Origin: DASUPK01 sp963815665
GTDB taxonomy: Bacteria; Actinomycetota; Thermoleophilia; Solirubrobacterales; 70-9
Assembly (NCBI GenBank): GCA_963815665.1
Contig: CAWFHN010000006.1
Location: 310,001-374,000, forward strand
Direction: 5' to 3'
DNA: 64,000 nt
Position numbers and translations under genes: made by a program. The first letter of the stretch is position 1. Each line of letters begins with the position of its first letter. Shown here in pieces: positions 25,273-33,107 of the stretch. Under the pieces are notes generated by a model. It made no database searches and had not been told where the DNA came from. It saw nothing but the letters and a program-made list of their open reading frames with translations.

Positions 25273-26118
25273 TCAGCCTAAGGGGATTGGGACGCCAAGG
25301 TCGTTCAACGTGAGGGCGAGATCGCGGATCGGCCGGTAGCCGCCGCCGCCCGGAATCGAGATGTGCTGGGGCTCGTTCACGTCGCGGGCCACGACGTCGA
25401 GATCGACGTGGATCGAGGTGGCGCCATCCAGCCTGGGCCGATCGGCGGCGGGGACGCCGATCTCCGCATCGACCTCGAGCTCGTGGAGGACGCGGTCGTC
25501 GTAGCCCACGCAGGCGGTCGCTCTTCCGGCGATCGTCGGCATCTCGGCGAGCCCGAGGCCGCTCGCCAGGGGCCGGAGGTCGTGCGCCATCGCATTGCCC
25601 CGCAGGGGCGCGGAGATCCGCTCGCAGTCGGTCCCGCCCGCGTTCCCGTCCCCGGCGCTCCGGGCCCGGCCGAACCAACTGCGGGGCGGCAGACCCAGGT
25701 CCGTGCCCGTGCCCCCGGCCGCGCTGATTCGCTCATTGGCCCGGGCCACCGGCTCCGTCCCCACCACGTAGTTGTCCCCGTAGACGCTCAGGTACGCGTT
25801 GGTCCCGGTCGACACCGCCCGTCCGCCGACGGGAAAGCCCAGGGCGCTCGCCGAGAGCCTCCAGTCGAAGCTCGGAATCCGCTCCCCTCCCCCGCTGACG
25901 TAGGGGCCCTCGAGCCGCAGCCGGAGAGGCCCGGAGAGCTGGGCGACGCCGCGCACCTGGGCCCGCAGGTCGATCTCGAGGTCGGCCGCGGAGATCGGAT
26001 GGGCCGCCGCGGCGTTGAGCATCCGCTCCGGGTTCACGGCCTGGTGGGAGGAGCCGCCGCACCCCGCCGCGTTAACAATTGCCACGAGGAGGATTGCGAG
26101 GATGACCCGGCTTCGCAT
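25273..26118 (-). CDS. Predicted lipoprotein
   Basis: A 281-aa exported protein from ATG 26118. The signal peptide (MRSRVILAILLVAIVNAAGCGG) ends in a lipobox-like NAAGC, predicting lipid attachment to Cys19. The mature part begins with HQAVNPERMLNAAAAHPISAADLEIDLRAQVRGVAQLSGPLRLRLEGPYVSGG, a repeated beta-strand pattern reminiscent of LppX/LprG-like or LolA-like folds, where the same INADVDLR alternation occurs; a second half with HELEVDAEIGVPAADRPRLDGATSIHVDLDV repeats it. That suggests two halves of one beta-sheet lipid-binding shell, as inference. Its penultimate Leu codon is the rare TTA. It is divergent from the mannosyltransferase gene. Confidence 0.75.
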   Translation of the reverse strand: MRSRVILAILLVAIVNAAGCGGSSHQAVNPERMLNAAAAHPISAADLEIDLRAQVRGVAQLSGPLRLRLEGPYVSGGGERIPSFDWRLSASALGFPVGGRAVSTGTNAYLSVYGDNYVVGTEPVARANERISAAGGTGTDLGLPPRSWFGRARSAGDGNAGGTDCERISAPLRGNAMAHDLRPLASGLGLAEMPTIAGRATACVGYDDRVLHELEVDAEIGVPAADRPRLDGATSIHVDLDVVARDVNEPQHISIPGGGGYRPIRDLALTLNDLGVPIPLG

Positions 26119-26151
26119 GCGGGCGCAGCGTAGTAGCGACGGCGAATCCCC

Positions 26152-27453
26152 ATGAGCCACCCGAACGTCGAGACCGCGGAGTCCCTCGCCCTTCCCGGCC
26201 TGAGCGCCGAGCGGCGCGCCGCCGCGCGCGACGCCTGGGCCGCCTTCTGGTCCTCCCGGGCGATCGTCTGGGCGGCCGGGATGGCGGCCGTTCTCGTCTT
26301 CGGCTGGGCCTCCGAGACCTCGGCTCGGCTCGATCCGCTCTACACGACGCTGCCGTACACCGATTCCTTCGCGAACCTGCTGGTCGCCCCTGCCGCCCGC
26401 TTCGACGCCGCCTGGTACCTGGCGATCGCCAACCACGGCTACGCGGTGGGCGGCAGGGCCGCCTTCTTCCCGGTCTTCCCCGGCCTCATCCGGATGGGCG
26501 GCGGGCTGCTGGGCTCGCCAATAGTCGCGGGCATCCTGATCTCATCCGGCTGCGGGCTGGGCGGCCTCTACCTGCTGCATCGCCTGGTCACCCTCGACTT
26601 CGGCCTCGAACGGGCCCGGACCGTGGTCTGGCTGGCGGCCTGGTTCCCGGGAGCGCTGGTGATGTCCGCCGTGTACTCGGAGTCGCTCTTCCTGCTGGTC
26701 TCGGTCGGCGCCATCTACGCCGCCAGGCTGGGCCGGTGGCCACTCGCCGGGGTGCTTGGCGCGGTGGCCGCCGCGACCCGGAGCGGCGGGGTGATCGTCG
26801 TCGTCCCCCTGCTGATCATCTACCTGTACGGGCCCAGGCTCGACCAGCCGGCCCGCGACCTCGCCCGCGGGCTCCGGCCGCGCTACAGACCGCGCGCGGA
26901 CGTTCTTTGGCTGCTGCTCTTCGTCCCGGCTGGGCTGGCCGCCTACGTGCTCTACCTCGGGCTCTCGACCGGGGATCCGACCTCGGTCTTCTCGGCACAG
27001 GCCGCCTGGCACCGAAGCTTCGTGCCGCTTGGCGGGCTTGCGCTCGGGCTCTGGAGCGCCGCCCGTGGCCTGGCGGAGCTGATCATCCCCGGGGTGGCTC
27101 GGCCGCCGGCCGCCATCGCATACGGGGTGTCGACGCAGCTCCTCGACATCCGCGACATCGCGATGTTCTGCTTCCTCGCCGGCGGCATCTGGCTCTGCGG
27201 AGAGGTGAGCCGGAGGCTCGACCCGGCGTACACCGCATACGCCGTCTGCGGCCTCGCCCTCCCCCTCTCGGTCCCCGCCGGGGGCTTCCCGCTGATGTCC
27301 CTGCCGCGCTTCGAGTTCGTGATCTTCCCGCTCTGGATCGCGCTCGCACTCTGGGCGCACGAGCGGCAGCGGGTGCGGCAGGTCCTCTGGCTGTTCGGCA
27401 GCCTGCTGGCGATCTGCAGCTCCCTCTTCGCGGTTTGGGCCCTCGCCCCATAG
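26152..27453 (+). CDS. PIG-V-like mannosyltransferase (multi-span glycosyltransferase)
   Basis: A 433-aa integral membrane protein with about ten hydrophobic spans. The segment ARFDAAWYLAIANHGYAVGGRAAFFPVFPGLIRMGGGL (about residues 80-117) matches the first conserved block of the GPI mannosyltransferase 2/PIG-V family found in actinobacteria (WD..WY..IA..GY....AFFP..P), with the aspartate likely to be catalytic. YSESLFLLVSVGAIYA and AAATRSGGV match the next ones. Such enzymes use polyprenyl-phosphate mannose and act at the outer face of the membrane; the acceptor is unknown here. It is preceded by a divergent lipoprotein gene. Confidence 0.8.
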   Translation: MSHPNVETAESLALPGLSAERRAAARDAWAAFWSSRAIVWAAGMAAVLVFGWASETSARLDPLYTTLPYTDSFANLLVAPAARFDAAWYLAIANHGYAVGGRAAFFPVFPGLIRMGGGLLGSPIVAGILISSGCGLGGLYLLHRLVTLDFGLERARTVVWLAAWFPGALVMSAVYSESLFLLVSVGAIYAARLGRWPLAGVLGAVAAATRSGGVIVVVPLLIIYLYGPRLDQPARDLARGLRPRYRPRADVLWLLLFVPAGLAAYVLYLGLSTGDPTSVFSAQAAWHRSFVPLGGLALGLWSAARGLAELIIPGVARPPAAIAYGVSTQLLDIRDIAMFCFLAGGIWLCGEVSRRLDPAYTAYAVCGLALPLSVPAGGFPLMSLPRFEFVIFPLWIALALWAHERQRVRQVLWLFGSLLAICSSLFAVWALAP

Positions 27454-27479
27454 CTAGGGGCACTCCCCGGCGAAGCCGT

Positions 27480-28862
27480 CTACCGCTTGCGTTTCGGCTT
27501 TTCCCCGAAGACCTTCTTGTCCAAGAACGGCACGACGGTCTTCAGGAAGGCGTTCGTCTTCGGCGCGGCGGTGAGCGGGTCGAGATGGCTGATCTGCGGG
27601 TTGCGGTTGATCAGCATCGACTGCTTGCGGGTGGTCCGCGACCGGCGGATGAAGTTGCGGGCGCCGTCCAGGACGTGCGCTCCGGCCAGGTCGCTCGCGA
27701 TCACGTAGAGCGGCAGGTTCACCTGCTTCGTGTGTGAGAGCCGCAGGCCGAGGAAGTTGGCGACGTCGTTCTGCCTCATCTGGTCCGCGCCGTTCGTGTC
27801 GATCGTCAGCCGCGTGGGGAAGTACCACTCCACCGCGTTGGTGGGCTCCTGGCCGAAGGTCTCGGCCAGGCGGCTGACCGGCGTCACGCCGCCGTCCACC
27901 CAGTCGCGAGGGTTGCCGGAGGGCGCGAGCGCGCCGCCGTTTATGTGCAGCAGGCCGAGCTCCGCCGGGGAGCTGTCGCGGTCGAACGCGTAGCCGAGAA
28001 GCGCCCGGTTGGTGACGGGGAACGGCGGATTGAACTGGGACGGCAGCAGCGGGTAGCCCTGGAGCGTCGTCGCCGAAGCGGTCGGCGCCTTCAGGGCGTA
28101 CAGCCCGCCCACCTCGGCGAAGAGGCCGGCCGCCTCCGGCAATCCGACCCCGAGCAGATCGAGGAACGGGTCGCTGGTCTGCAGGTCCGCCACCGCCTTC
28201 TGCGCCTGCGCGAGGTCATAGGCGTCGAAGCTCCCGAGGAGGCCGCCGTCGATGAGGACGAGCCCGTCGAGATCCTTGTACCCGGGTCGCCCGTTGAAGT
28301 CCCACGCGGCGTAGGCCACGGTCAGCGATGCCCCGAGCGAGTGGCCTCCGAGGACCACCTGGCGGCGGCCATGGTTGCGGGCGAGCTTGACGACGGCGTG
28401 GGCGTCGTTGAGCGCCACCGACATCCCCCACGCTCGAGCGTAGGGGTCCTCGTTCTTGCCACGGAAGCGGAAGCCGCCGCCCCCGAGGTAGTAATCGAAC
28501 GCCTGCTGCGGGGAGATCTCGCCGCGCAGCGCAGCGGCGAAGGCTGATGTGTCCTCGAGCGCCTGGGTGCGCCGATCAATCGCCCAGACCTGAAGGCCCG
28601 GGACGCGCTTCACGAGGTAGCGCGCGTCCAGGGTGAAGTCCCCCGCCCCGCCCTGGGTGCCGGGCATCAGCACGAGGACGCGCTTGGCGGACGCGGGCCC
28701 GAACTTGTGCACGGTGACGTGGTTCAGCTGTGCCGGCCCCGGCTCAGGGCGAGTATCCACGCTGATCACTCGCTCGCGAGCCGGCGCGGGGGTGGCGACG
28801 ACGGCTAGCGCAGCGGCCGTCCCGGCCAGCGCAAGGGCCGCGCGAAACCGAACCCTGGTCAA
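27480..28862 (-). CDS. Exported alpha/beta hydrolase
   Basis: A 460-aa protein with a signal peptide (about residues 1-27, ALALAGTAAALAVVATPAPA). The nucleophile elbow is GGHSLGASL, about residue 172, after VVLGGHSLG; an oxyanion-region VLVLMPGTQGGAGDF lies about residue 66; LVLIDGG lies downstream. A late His can be sought in VIASDLAGAHVLDGARNFIRR. The C-terminus is basic (KKVFGEKPKRKR). Members of this group include secreted lipases or esterases; no substrate can be named. Its stop TAG is followed within two bases by a GGCTTCGCC hairpin, the same motif that begins the dispersed element. Confidence 0.8.
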   Translation of the reverse strand: MTRVRFRAALALAGTAAALAVVATPAPARERVISVDTRPEPGPAQLNHVTVHKFGPASAKRVLVLMPGTQGGAGDFTLDARYLVKRVPGLQVWAIDRRTQALEDTSAFAAALRGEISPQQAFDYYLGGGGFRFRGKNEDPYARAWGMSVALNDAHAVVKLARNHGRRQVVLGGHSLGASLTVAYAAWDFNGRPGYKDLDGLVLIDGGLLGSFDAYDLAQAQKAVADLQTSDPFLDLLGVGLPEAAGLFAEVGGLYALKAPTASATTLQGYPLLPSQFNPPFPVTNRALLGYAFDRDSSPAELGLLHINGGALAPSGNPRDWVDGGVTPVSRLAETFGQEPTNAVEWYFPTRLTIDTNGADQMRQNDVANFLGLRLSHTKQVNLPLYVIASDLAGAHVLDGARNFIRRSRTTRKQSMLINRNPQISHLDPLTAAPKTNAFLKTVVPFLDKKVFGEKPKRKR

Positions 28863-28908
28863 GTCATCTCCTCCATCCCTAAAGGAGGCAGCCTAGTGAG
28901 CGCCTAGT

Positions 28909-29610
28909 TCAGCTGCCCTTTCCCTTGCCGTTCCCGTTGGCGTTGCCATTGCCGTTGCCCGGCGTGGTGGGCGTGGTGTGCTCCGGGGTGGTGTGAGTGG
29001 TCGTGTGGGTGGCCGAGTTGCCCCCGGCGTTGGATTGAGAAGGGGGGCCCGGCTCCTTGGCCTGTCCGGGAGGCGTCGAGCCGTGGAGCCCGATCCCTTT
29101 CCCCTGGGTGTGGCCGACCGCCTTGCCCTGCGCCTTCGCCTGCTGCTCGAGCGCGTGCTGATGGGCCGGCGCCGAATTGCCCTTGCCGCCGGCTTCGCTC
29201 TTCGCCGTCGTCGTCTGGCCGCCGTCGTTCTTCCCGGAAGAGCCCTGGCCCGCGGGAGTCGCCTGGCTGGTCGCGGCGGGCTGGTTGGGCAAGCTGATCC
29301 CGACCTTGTCGAAGGCCGACCGTGCCGGCGAGGGCACGGTCACTCCCGCAAATGCAAGGCCGGCGAGCACCAGCGGGATCAGCGCGATCGCAATCCCGAC
29401 CCTGGTCACCAACGCACGTCGCGAGCGAGGTCGCCGCCTGACCGGACGGGTCCCCGCCTCGACGGTCGCCGCGCGACCGGCCTCGGCGAGCCGCGGCACG
29501 AGCCTCGTCCCGAGGCTCGGATCGGGCTGTGAGGGCACCGCCGCACGCAACGCGCTCTGGAATAGGGCGACCTCGTTCATCTCATCCTCGTAAGCGCCGT
29601 TGCCGCTCAC
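28909..29610 (-). CDS. Single-span membrane protein, likely partner of the sigma factor
   Basis: A 233-aa protein overlapping the sigma-factor gene by four bases (ATGA). Residues 1-65 are soluble and contain ALRAAVPSQPDPSLGTRLVPRLAEAGR; a basic stretch (RPVRRRPRSRRA) precedes one membrane span about residues 72-92. The outer part is low-complexity, rich in Gly, Gln, Thr, Pro, His and Asn, and ends in Asn-Gly/Gly-Lys repeats. The gene order sigma-then-membrane-protein is that of an anti-sigma factor, but the HxxxCxxC zinc motif is missing. Function as an anti-sigma factor is therefore an inference from position only. Confidence 0.7.
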   Translation of the reverse strand: MSGNGAYEDEMNEVALFQSALRAAVPSQPDPSLGTRLVPRLAEAGRAATVEAGTRPVRRRPRSRRALVTRVGIAIALIPLVLAGLAFAGVTVPSPARSAFDKVGISLPNQPAATSQATPAGQGSSGKNDGGQTTTAKSEAGGKGNSAPAHQHALEQQAKAQGKAVGHTQGKGIGLHGSTPPGQAKEPGPPSQSNAGGNSATHTTTHTTPEHTTPTTPGNGNGNANGNGKGKGS

Positions 29611-30158
29611 AGGGTTACCCCCTTTTGGGCGAGCGCCCGCCTGACCGCGGCCAGGCCGCGCCGCTGTAGGGCCTTCACGGCTCCCGGGCGCTTGCCCACG
29701 GCCATCGCCACGTCCTCGATGCTGAGGTCGCCGACCACCCGCAGGAGCAGGACCGCTCGCTGGTCTTCTGAGAGCGTGGCGAGAATCCGCTGGACCTGCT
29801 CGACGCCGATCCGCGCGAGCGCTTCATCGGCTGCGTCGTCCGCCCGGCCGGGGGGCTCCGGCGGCTCCGCCGCGAGCTCGACCGGCCTGCGAGCCGAGTG
29901 GCGGCGCGCGTCGATCAGGCGGTGATGGGCGATCGTGAAGACCCAGGAACGGAAGCCGCGCTCGTCGCCCTCGAACTTGGCGATGTCGCGGGCGACCTGC
30001 AGGAAGGACTCGCTCAGGGTGTCCTCCGGGTCCGGGGCGCCGTTGGCGCGCAGGTATCCGAGGACGACCGGCGCGAGGTCGTTGTAGAGCTCCTGCCAGG
30101 CGGCCTCGCTCCCGTCCCTAGCCGCCTCCAGGAGCGAGCTGAAGCGCTCTGGGGACAT
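29607..30158 (-). CDS. ECF-type RNA polymerase sigma factor
   Basis: A 183-aa sigma-70-family factor with region 2 (DPEDTLSESFLQVARDIAKFEGDERGFRSWVFTIAHHRLIDARRHSAR, about residues 40-88) and region 4 (LSEDQRAVLLLRVVGDLSIEDVAMAVGKRPGAVKALQRRGLAAVRRAL, about 129-177). There is a Pro/Ala/Glu linker between, no region 1 or 3, so it is an ECF factor. The downstream overlapping gene may encode its anti-sigma factor. The divergent 54-base space before tetR holds the promoter. Targets unknown. Confidence 0.9.
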   Translation of the reverse strand: MSPERFSSLLEAARDGSEAAWQELYNDLAPVVLGYLRANGAPDPEDTLSESFLQVARDIAKFEGDERGFRSWVFTIAHHRLIDARRHSARRPVELAAEPPEPPGRADDAADEALARIGVEQVQRILATLSEDQRAVLLLRVVGDLSIEDVAMAVGKRPGAVKALQRRGLAAVRRALAQKGVTL

Positions 30159-30199
30159 CCCGGGGCGAAGGTACCGGAGTTCACCCGGGCAGGCACTTA

Positions 30200-30216
30200 A
30201 CCTACAGGCTGTATGT
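30200..30216 (+). promoter_or_regulatory. Candidate TetR operator at the tetR start codon
   Basis: A 17-base near-perfect palindrome ACCTACAGGCTGTATGT: arms ACCTACAG and CTGTATGT differ from perfect symmetry at one position. It overlaps the tetR ATG (30213-30215) and lies in the divergent space to the sigma-factor gene. TetR proteins commonly bind such sites and repress their own gene; binding is inferred, not shown. Confidence 0.5.
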
Positions 30217-30827
30217 CAACTACACCCCGCACCGCAAACGCCCCGGGCCGCCGCGAGACCGAGGCCAGGGCGACCCGCGAGGCCCTGATCGAGGCCGCGC
30301 TCGAGCTCTTCACCGAGAGGGGATACGCCGCGGTGGGCACCGAGGAGATCGTCGCCCGCGCCAAGGTGACCCGGGGGGCGCTCTACCACCATTTCGACGA
30401 CAAGCGCGACCTCTTCCGGGCCGTCTTCGCGCGCGTCGAGGCGGATCTGATGGAGCGGATCGCAGCGAAGATGGGCGGAGCCGAGGATCCGTGGGATCTG
30501 ATGGTGACCGGCATGGGGTCGTTCCTCGACGCCTGCGAGGAGCCGGCCGTCAAGCAGATCGCGCTCACCGATGCCCCCGCGGTGCTCGGCTGGGAGGAGT
30601 GGCGCGAGATCGACAACCGCCACGGCCTCGGGCTGACGCGCGCGGCGCTCGAGGGATCGGTTGCGGCCGGCGTCCTTCGCCCGATCGCCGTCGATCCGAT
30701 GGCGCACCTCCTGGTCGCCGCCCTCTCCGAGGCGGCCTTCGTGATCGCCCACGCCGAGGACCCGCGCAGGGCTCGCGCCGAGGTCGAGGAGGCCCTCCTT
30801 CAGCTGGTCGAGGGCTTGCGTGCGTAG
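30213..30827 (+). CDS. TetR/AcrR-family transcriptional regulator
   Basis: A 204-aa regulator. The N-terminal helix-turn-helix is ATREALIEAALELFTERGYAAVGTEEIVARAKVTRGALYHHFDDKRDLFRAVFARVE (about residues 18-72), a textbook TetR domain. The C-terminal ligand-binding domain is Ala/Leu-rich helices. TetR proteins repress neighbouring genes until an effector binds. The genes next to it are a sigma factor (divergent) and a thiolase (convergent), so the target set is unclear. A palindrome overlapping its own start (30200-30216) suggests self-regulation. Confidence 0.93.
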   Translation: MSTTPRTANAPGRRETEARATREALIEAALELFTERGYAAVGTEEIVARAKVTRGALYHHFDDKRDLFRAVFARVEADLMERIAAKMGGAEDPWDLMVTGMGSFLDACEEPAVKQIALTDAPAVLGWEEWREIDNRHGLGLTRAALEGSVAAGVLRPIAVDPMAHLLVAALSEAAFVIAHAEDPRRARAEVEEALLQLVEGLRA

Positions 30828-30838
30828 CGGCCGCGCGG

Positions 30839-32002
30839 CTAGTTGAGCCGCTCGACGAGCATCGCCTCGCCCTGACCGCCGGCGACGCACATCGTCTCGA
30901 GGCCGATCTGGTGATCGTCGGTCTCCAGCACGTTGAGCAGCGTGCCCATGATCCGGGCGCCGGTCATGCCGAACGGATGCCCGAGCGCGATCGCCCCGCC
31001 GTGCGTGTTCATCTTCTCCAGCGGGATGTCGCATTCCGCCATGATCGGGATCACCTGGGCGGCGAACGCCTCGTTCAGCTCCACCACGTCCACGTCCTTG
31101 ATGGTCTTGCCGCTGCGGTCGAGCACCTTCTTGATCGCCCCGAGCGGGGCGACGCCCATGTACTCCGGCTCGTTGCCGTGCGTGGCGGCCATGCCGATTC
31201 GCGCCCGCGGCTTCAGGCCGAGTTCCTTGGCGCGGTCCTCTGACATCACCAGCACGGCTGCGGCGCCGTCGTTGAGCGGGCACGAGTTGCCGGCGGTGAC
31301 CCCTCCCCCGCCCTCGAAGGCCTCCGGCAGCTCGGACAGCTTCTCGAGCGTGGAGCTTGCGCGCGGGCCATCGTCCTTCGTCACCTCGGTCCCATCCGGG
31401 AGCTTGACTGGGACGATCTCACGGTCGAAGAAGCCGTCCTCCTGGGACCGCACGGCGAGCTCCTGAGACCGCTGCGCGTACTTGTCCATGTCGGCGCGGC
31501 TGACCTCGTAGCGCTTGGCCACGTTGACGGCCGTAATGCCCATCTCGATGTAGGCGTTCGGGGTCCCGTCCTTGCCCTGCAGCTTCTCGTTCTGGTCGGC
31601 GACTCCGGCTGGCTCCGTGCGCTCGTTGTAGCGGCTCACCCACTCGACGCCGGCGGCGATGTAGGTGTCGCCCTGCCCGGCCCGCACCGCGTTGGCTGCG
31701 TGCCTGATCGAGTCCAGGCTGGAGGCGCAGTAGCGCGACATGGTCACGCCGTTCACGGTCTCGGGCAGCTTCTTCGAGAGCAGGACCATGATGCGGGCGA
31801 TGTTGAACGCCTGCAGGCCCTGGGGCATGCCGCAGCCGCAGAAGACGTCCTCGACCGATGACGGCTGGACCTCCGGATTTCGCTCGAGCAGCTCGTCGAT
31901 CACGAAGGCGCCCAGCTCGTCGGGGCGCAGCTGGGCGAGGGAACCCTTGAACGCCCTGCCGATGGGCGTGCGGATGGTGTCGACGATCACTGCTTCGGGC
32001 AT
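30839..32002 (-). CDS. Acetyl-CoA C-acyltransferase (thiolase)
   Basis: A 387-aa thiolase from ATG 32002 with a strong ribosome-binding site AAGGAGACCACCAG. The acyl-accepting Cys is residue 92 in SRYCASSLDSIR; the second conserved blocks are HGGAIALGHPFGMTGARIMGTLLN (about 330-353) with the catalytic His and the final CVAGGQGEAMLVERLN with the second Cys. It cleaves 3-ketoacyl-CoA with CoA, or forms it, in fatty-acid oxidation. The sequence resembles FadA/steroid-type thiolases of actinobacteria; specificity cannot be told. It converges with tetR (11 bases). Confidence 0.95.
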   Translation of the reverse strand: MPEAVIVDTIRTPIGRAFKGSLAQLRPDELGAFVIDELLERNPEVQPSSVEDVFCGCGMPQGLQAFNIARIMVLLSKKLPETVNGVTMSRYCASSLDSIRHAANAVRAGQGDTYIAAGVEWVSRYNERTEPAGVADQNEKLQGKDGTPNAYIEMGITAVNVAKRYEVSRADMDKYAQRSQELAVRSQEDGFFDREIVPVKLPDGTEVTKDDGPRASSTLEKLSELPEAFEGGGGVTAGNSCPLNDGAAAVLVMSEDRAKELGLKPRARIGMAATHGNEPEYMGVAPLGAIKKVLDRSGKTIKDVDVVELNEAFAAQVIPIMAECDIPLEKMNTHGGAIALGHPFGMTGARIMGTLLNVLETDDHQIGLETMCVAGGQGEAMLVERLN

Positions 32003-32114
32003 CTGGTGGTCTCCTTGTGCGAGTTCGACGCTGTGGACGGGACGCGGGATGGTAGTGGGACCCCGGTTCACGGGGTCGGGTTAGGATGGCCCCATGGCAG
32101 AAGGAAGGAGCCTC

Positions 32115-32771
32115 ATGCCGCGCATCCGCATGCCCAAGGTGACCCTGCCGGGGCGCTCCGACAGCGGCAGCCGGCCCCGGGGAAGATCGTCGGCGGCAAC
32201 CGACACGAAGCCGCAGCCCCAGGCGGGCAACGGCGCCAAGTCGGACGAGGCGAAGGCCAAGGAGGCCGCGAAGGAAGGCGCCACGCCGACCGCGGCGAAG
32301 GGCGACGCCGGATCGAAGGCGCCCGAGCCCAACCTGCAGGAGCGCATGGAGGGACTGCAGGGCTGGATGGCCGAGATCGAGCGCAAGCAGGGGCGGATTA
32401 CCTACTTCGGCGCGGCCGGGCTCCTGATCGCGATCCTCGCCGCCGGCGCGGCGCTCTACTTCGGGCTCACGACCAAGTCCGACAGCGCCACCAAGAGCGA
32501 CGTTGACGCCCTGACGCAGAAGGTCGACGCGCTCCAGGCGGCAGCTTCGAAGAACTCGAAGGACACGCAGAACGCGCTCAACGCCTCCGCCGCGCAGCTC
32601 CAGTCGTCGATTTCCGCCCTACAGCGCCAGCAGTCACAGAACGCGGCCGGCATCGCGACGCTGCAGAGCCAGGCGGCCTCAGGCGCGTTCGGCAAGGGCG
32701 GCGCAGCCGCGGGCGCGGGCCTCACGCCTACGACGACGACCACGCCCGGTGCGACAGGCAAGAAGCCGTAG
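32115..32771 (+). CDS. Single-span membrane protein with coiled coil
   Basis: A 218-aa protein. ATG 32115 is preferred because AAGGAAGGAG lies just before it; ATG 32094 would add seven residues. The first 70 residues are basic and Ala/Lys/Pro-rich (MPRIRMPKVTLPGRSDSGSRP). The sequence LQGWMAEIERKQGRITYF leads into one membrane span (GAAGLLIAILAAGAALYFGL, about residues 97-116). The outer part is a Gln/Ala/Ser-rich coiled coil (DVDALTQKVDALQAAASKNSKDTQNALNASAAQLQ) and ends in Thr-rich low complexity. No function can be named. A clear hairpin terminator follows the stop. Confidence 0.75.
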   Translation: MPRIRMPKVTLPGRSDSGSRPRGRSSAATDTKPQPQAGNGAKSDEAKAKEAAKEGATPTAAKGDAGSKAPEPNLQERMEGLQGWMAEIERKQGRITYFGAAGLLIAILAAGAALYFGLTTKSDSATKSDVDALTQKVDALQAAASKNSKDTQNALNASAAQLQSSISALQRQQSQNAAGIATLQSQAASGAFGKGGAAAGAGLTPTTTTTPGATGKKP

Positions 32772-32791
32772 TTAGTGCCGTTCGGCACTAA
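32772..32791 (+). terminator. Hairpin terminator after the coiled-coil membrane protein gene
   Basis: TTAGTGCC and GGCACTAA form a perfect eight-base stem around a GTTC loop, beginning one base after the TAG stop. There is no T-tract. The palindrome is AT-richer than its surroundings, which supports a functional hairpin. Confidence 0.65.
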
Positions 32792-32870
32792 GTTGCAGCC
32801 TGCCAGCCACGCGCGTCCGAAAGGTGCTCTAGCGTGGCCCGCGGAATCGGCTCTCGAAAGGAGGTCCTCG

Positions 32871-33017
32871 ATGCCTGAGGGCTACTGCGTCAAGGAACGC
32901 AAGAAGGTCGAGATCAAGGATCCGCAGCAGGTCACGATGAAGAACGGTCGCCCGGCGATTCAGGGCACCTGCCCGGACTGCGGGACCAAGATCTTCAAGA
33001 TCGGCAAGCTCACCTAG
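32871..33017 (+). CDS. Small DUF5679-type protein with CPDC zinc-ribbon motif
   Basis: A 48-aa protein (ATG 32871) behind a strong ribosome-binding site AAAGGAGGTCCTCG. The sequence has one CPDC motif (GTCPDCGTKIFKIGKL) and one earlier Cys in GYCVKERKKVEI, in keeping with a single zinc ribbon of the DUF5679 type common in actinobacteria. It could bind DNA or a protein. A longer in-frame start at 32775 has no ribosome-binding site and would overlap the terminator region, so it was rejected. Confidence 0.85.
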   Translation: MPEGYCVKERKKVEIKDPQQVTMKNGRPAIQGTCPDCGTKIFKIGKLT

Positions 33018-33073
33018 CTCCGGCTCTCCGCGTCGCGACCTCGGCCGGCTTCTCGTCCGGTCGAGGATCGCCG

Positions 33074-33101
33074 TTCCCCGGGCGAACCCGGTTCGCGGGA
33101 A
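33074..33101 (+). terminator. GC-rich hairpin between convergent genes
   Basis: A 15-base palindrome GCGAACCCGGTTCGC (33082-33096) is framed by TTCCC and GGGAA, giving a long stem. It lies between the convergent ends of the zinc-ribbon gene and the propeller gene, so it may terminate both. Confidence 0.55.
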
Positions 33102-33107
33102 GCCGGC

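Noticed and set aside
30500..31243. Plus-strand frame of 250 aa over tetR and the thiolase
   Set aside because: It is antisense to the thiolase and out of frame with TetR; both real genes have clear domains.
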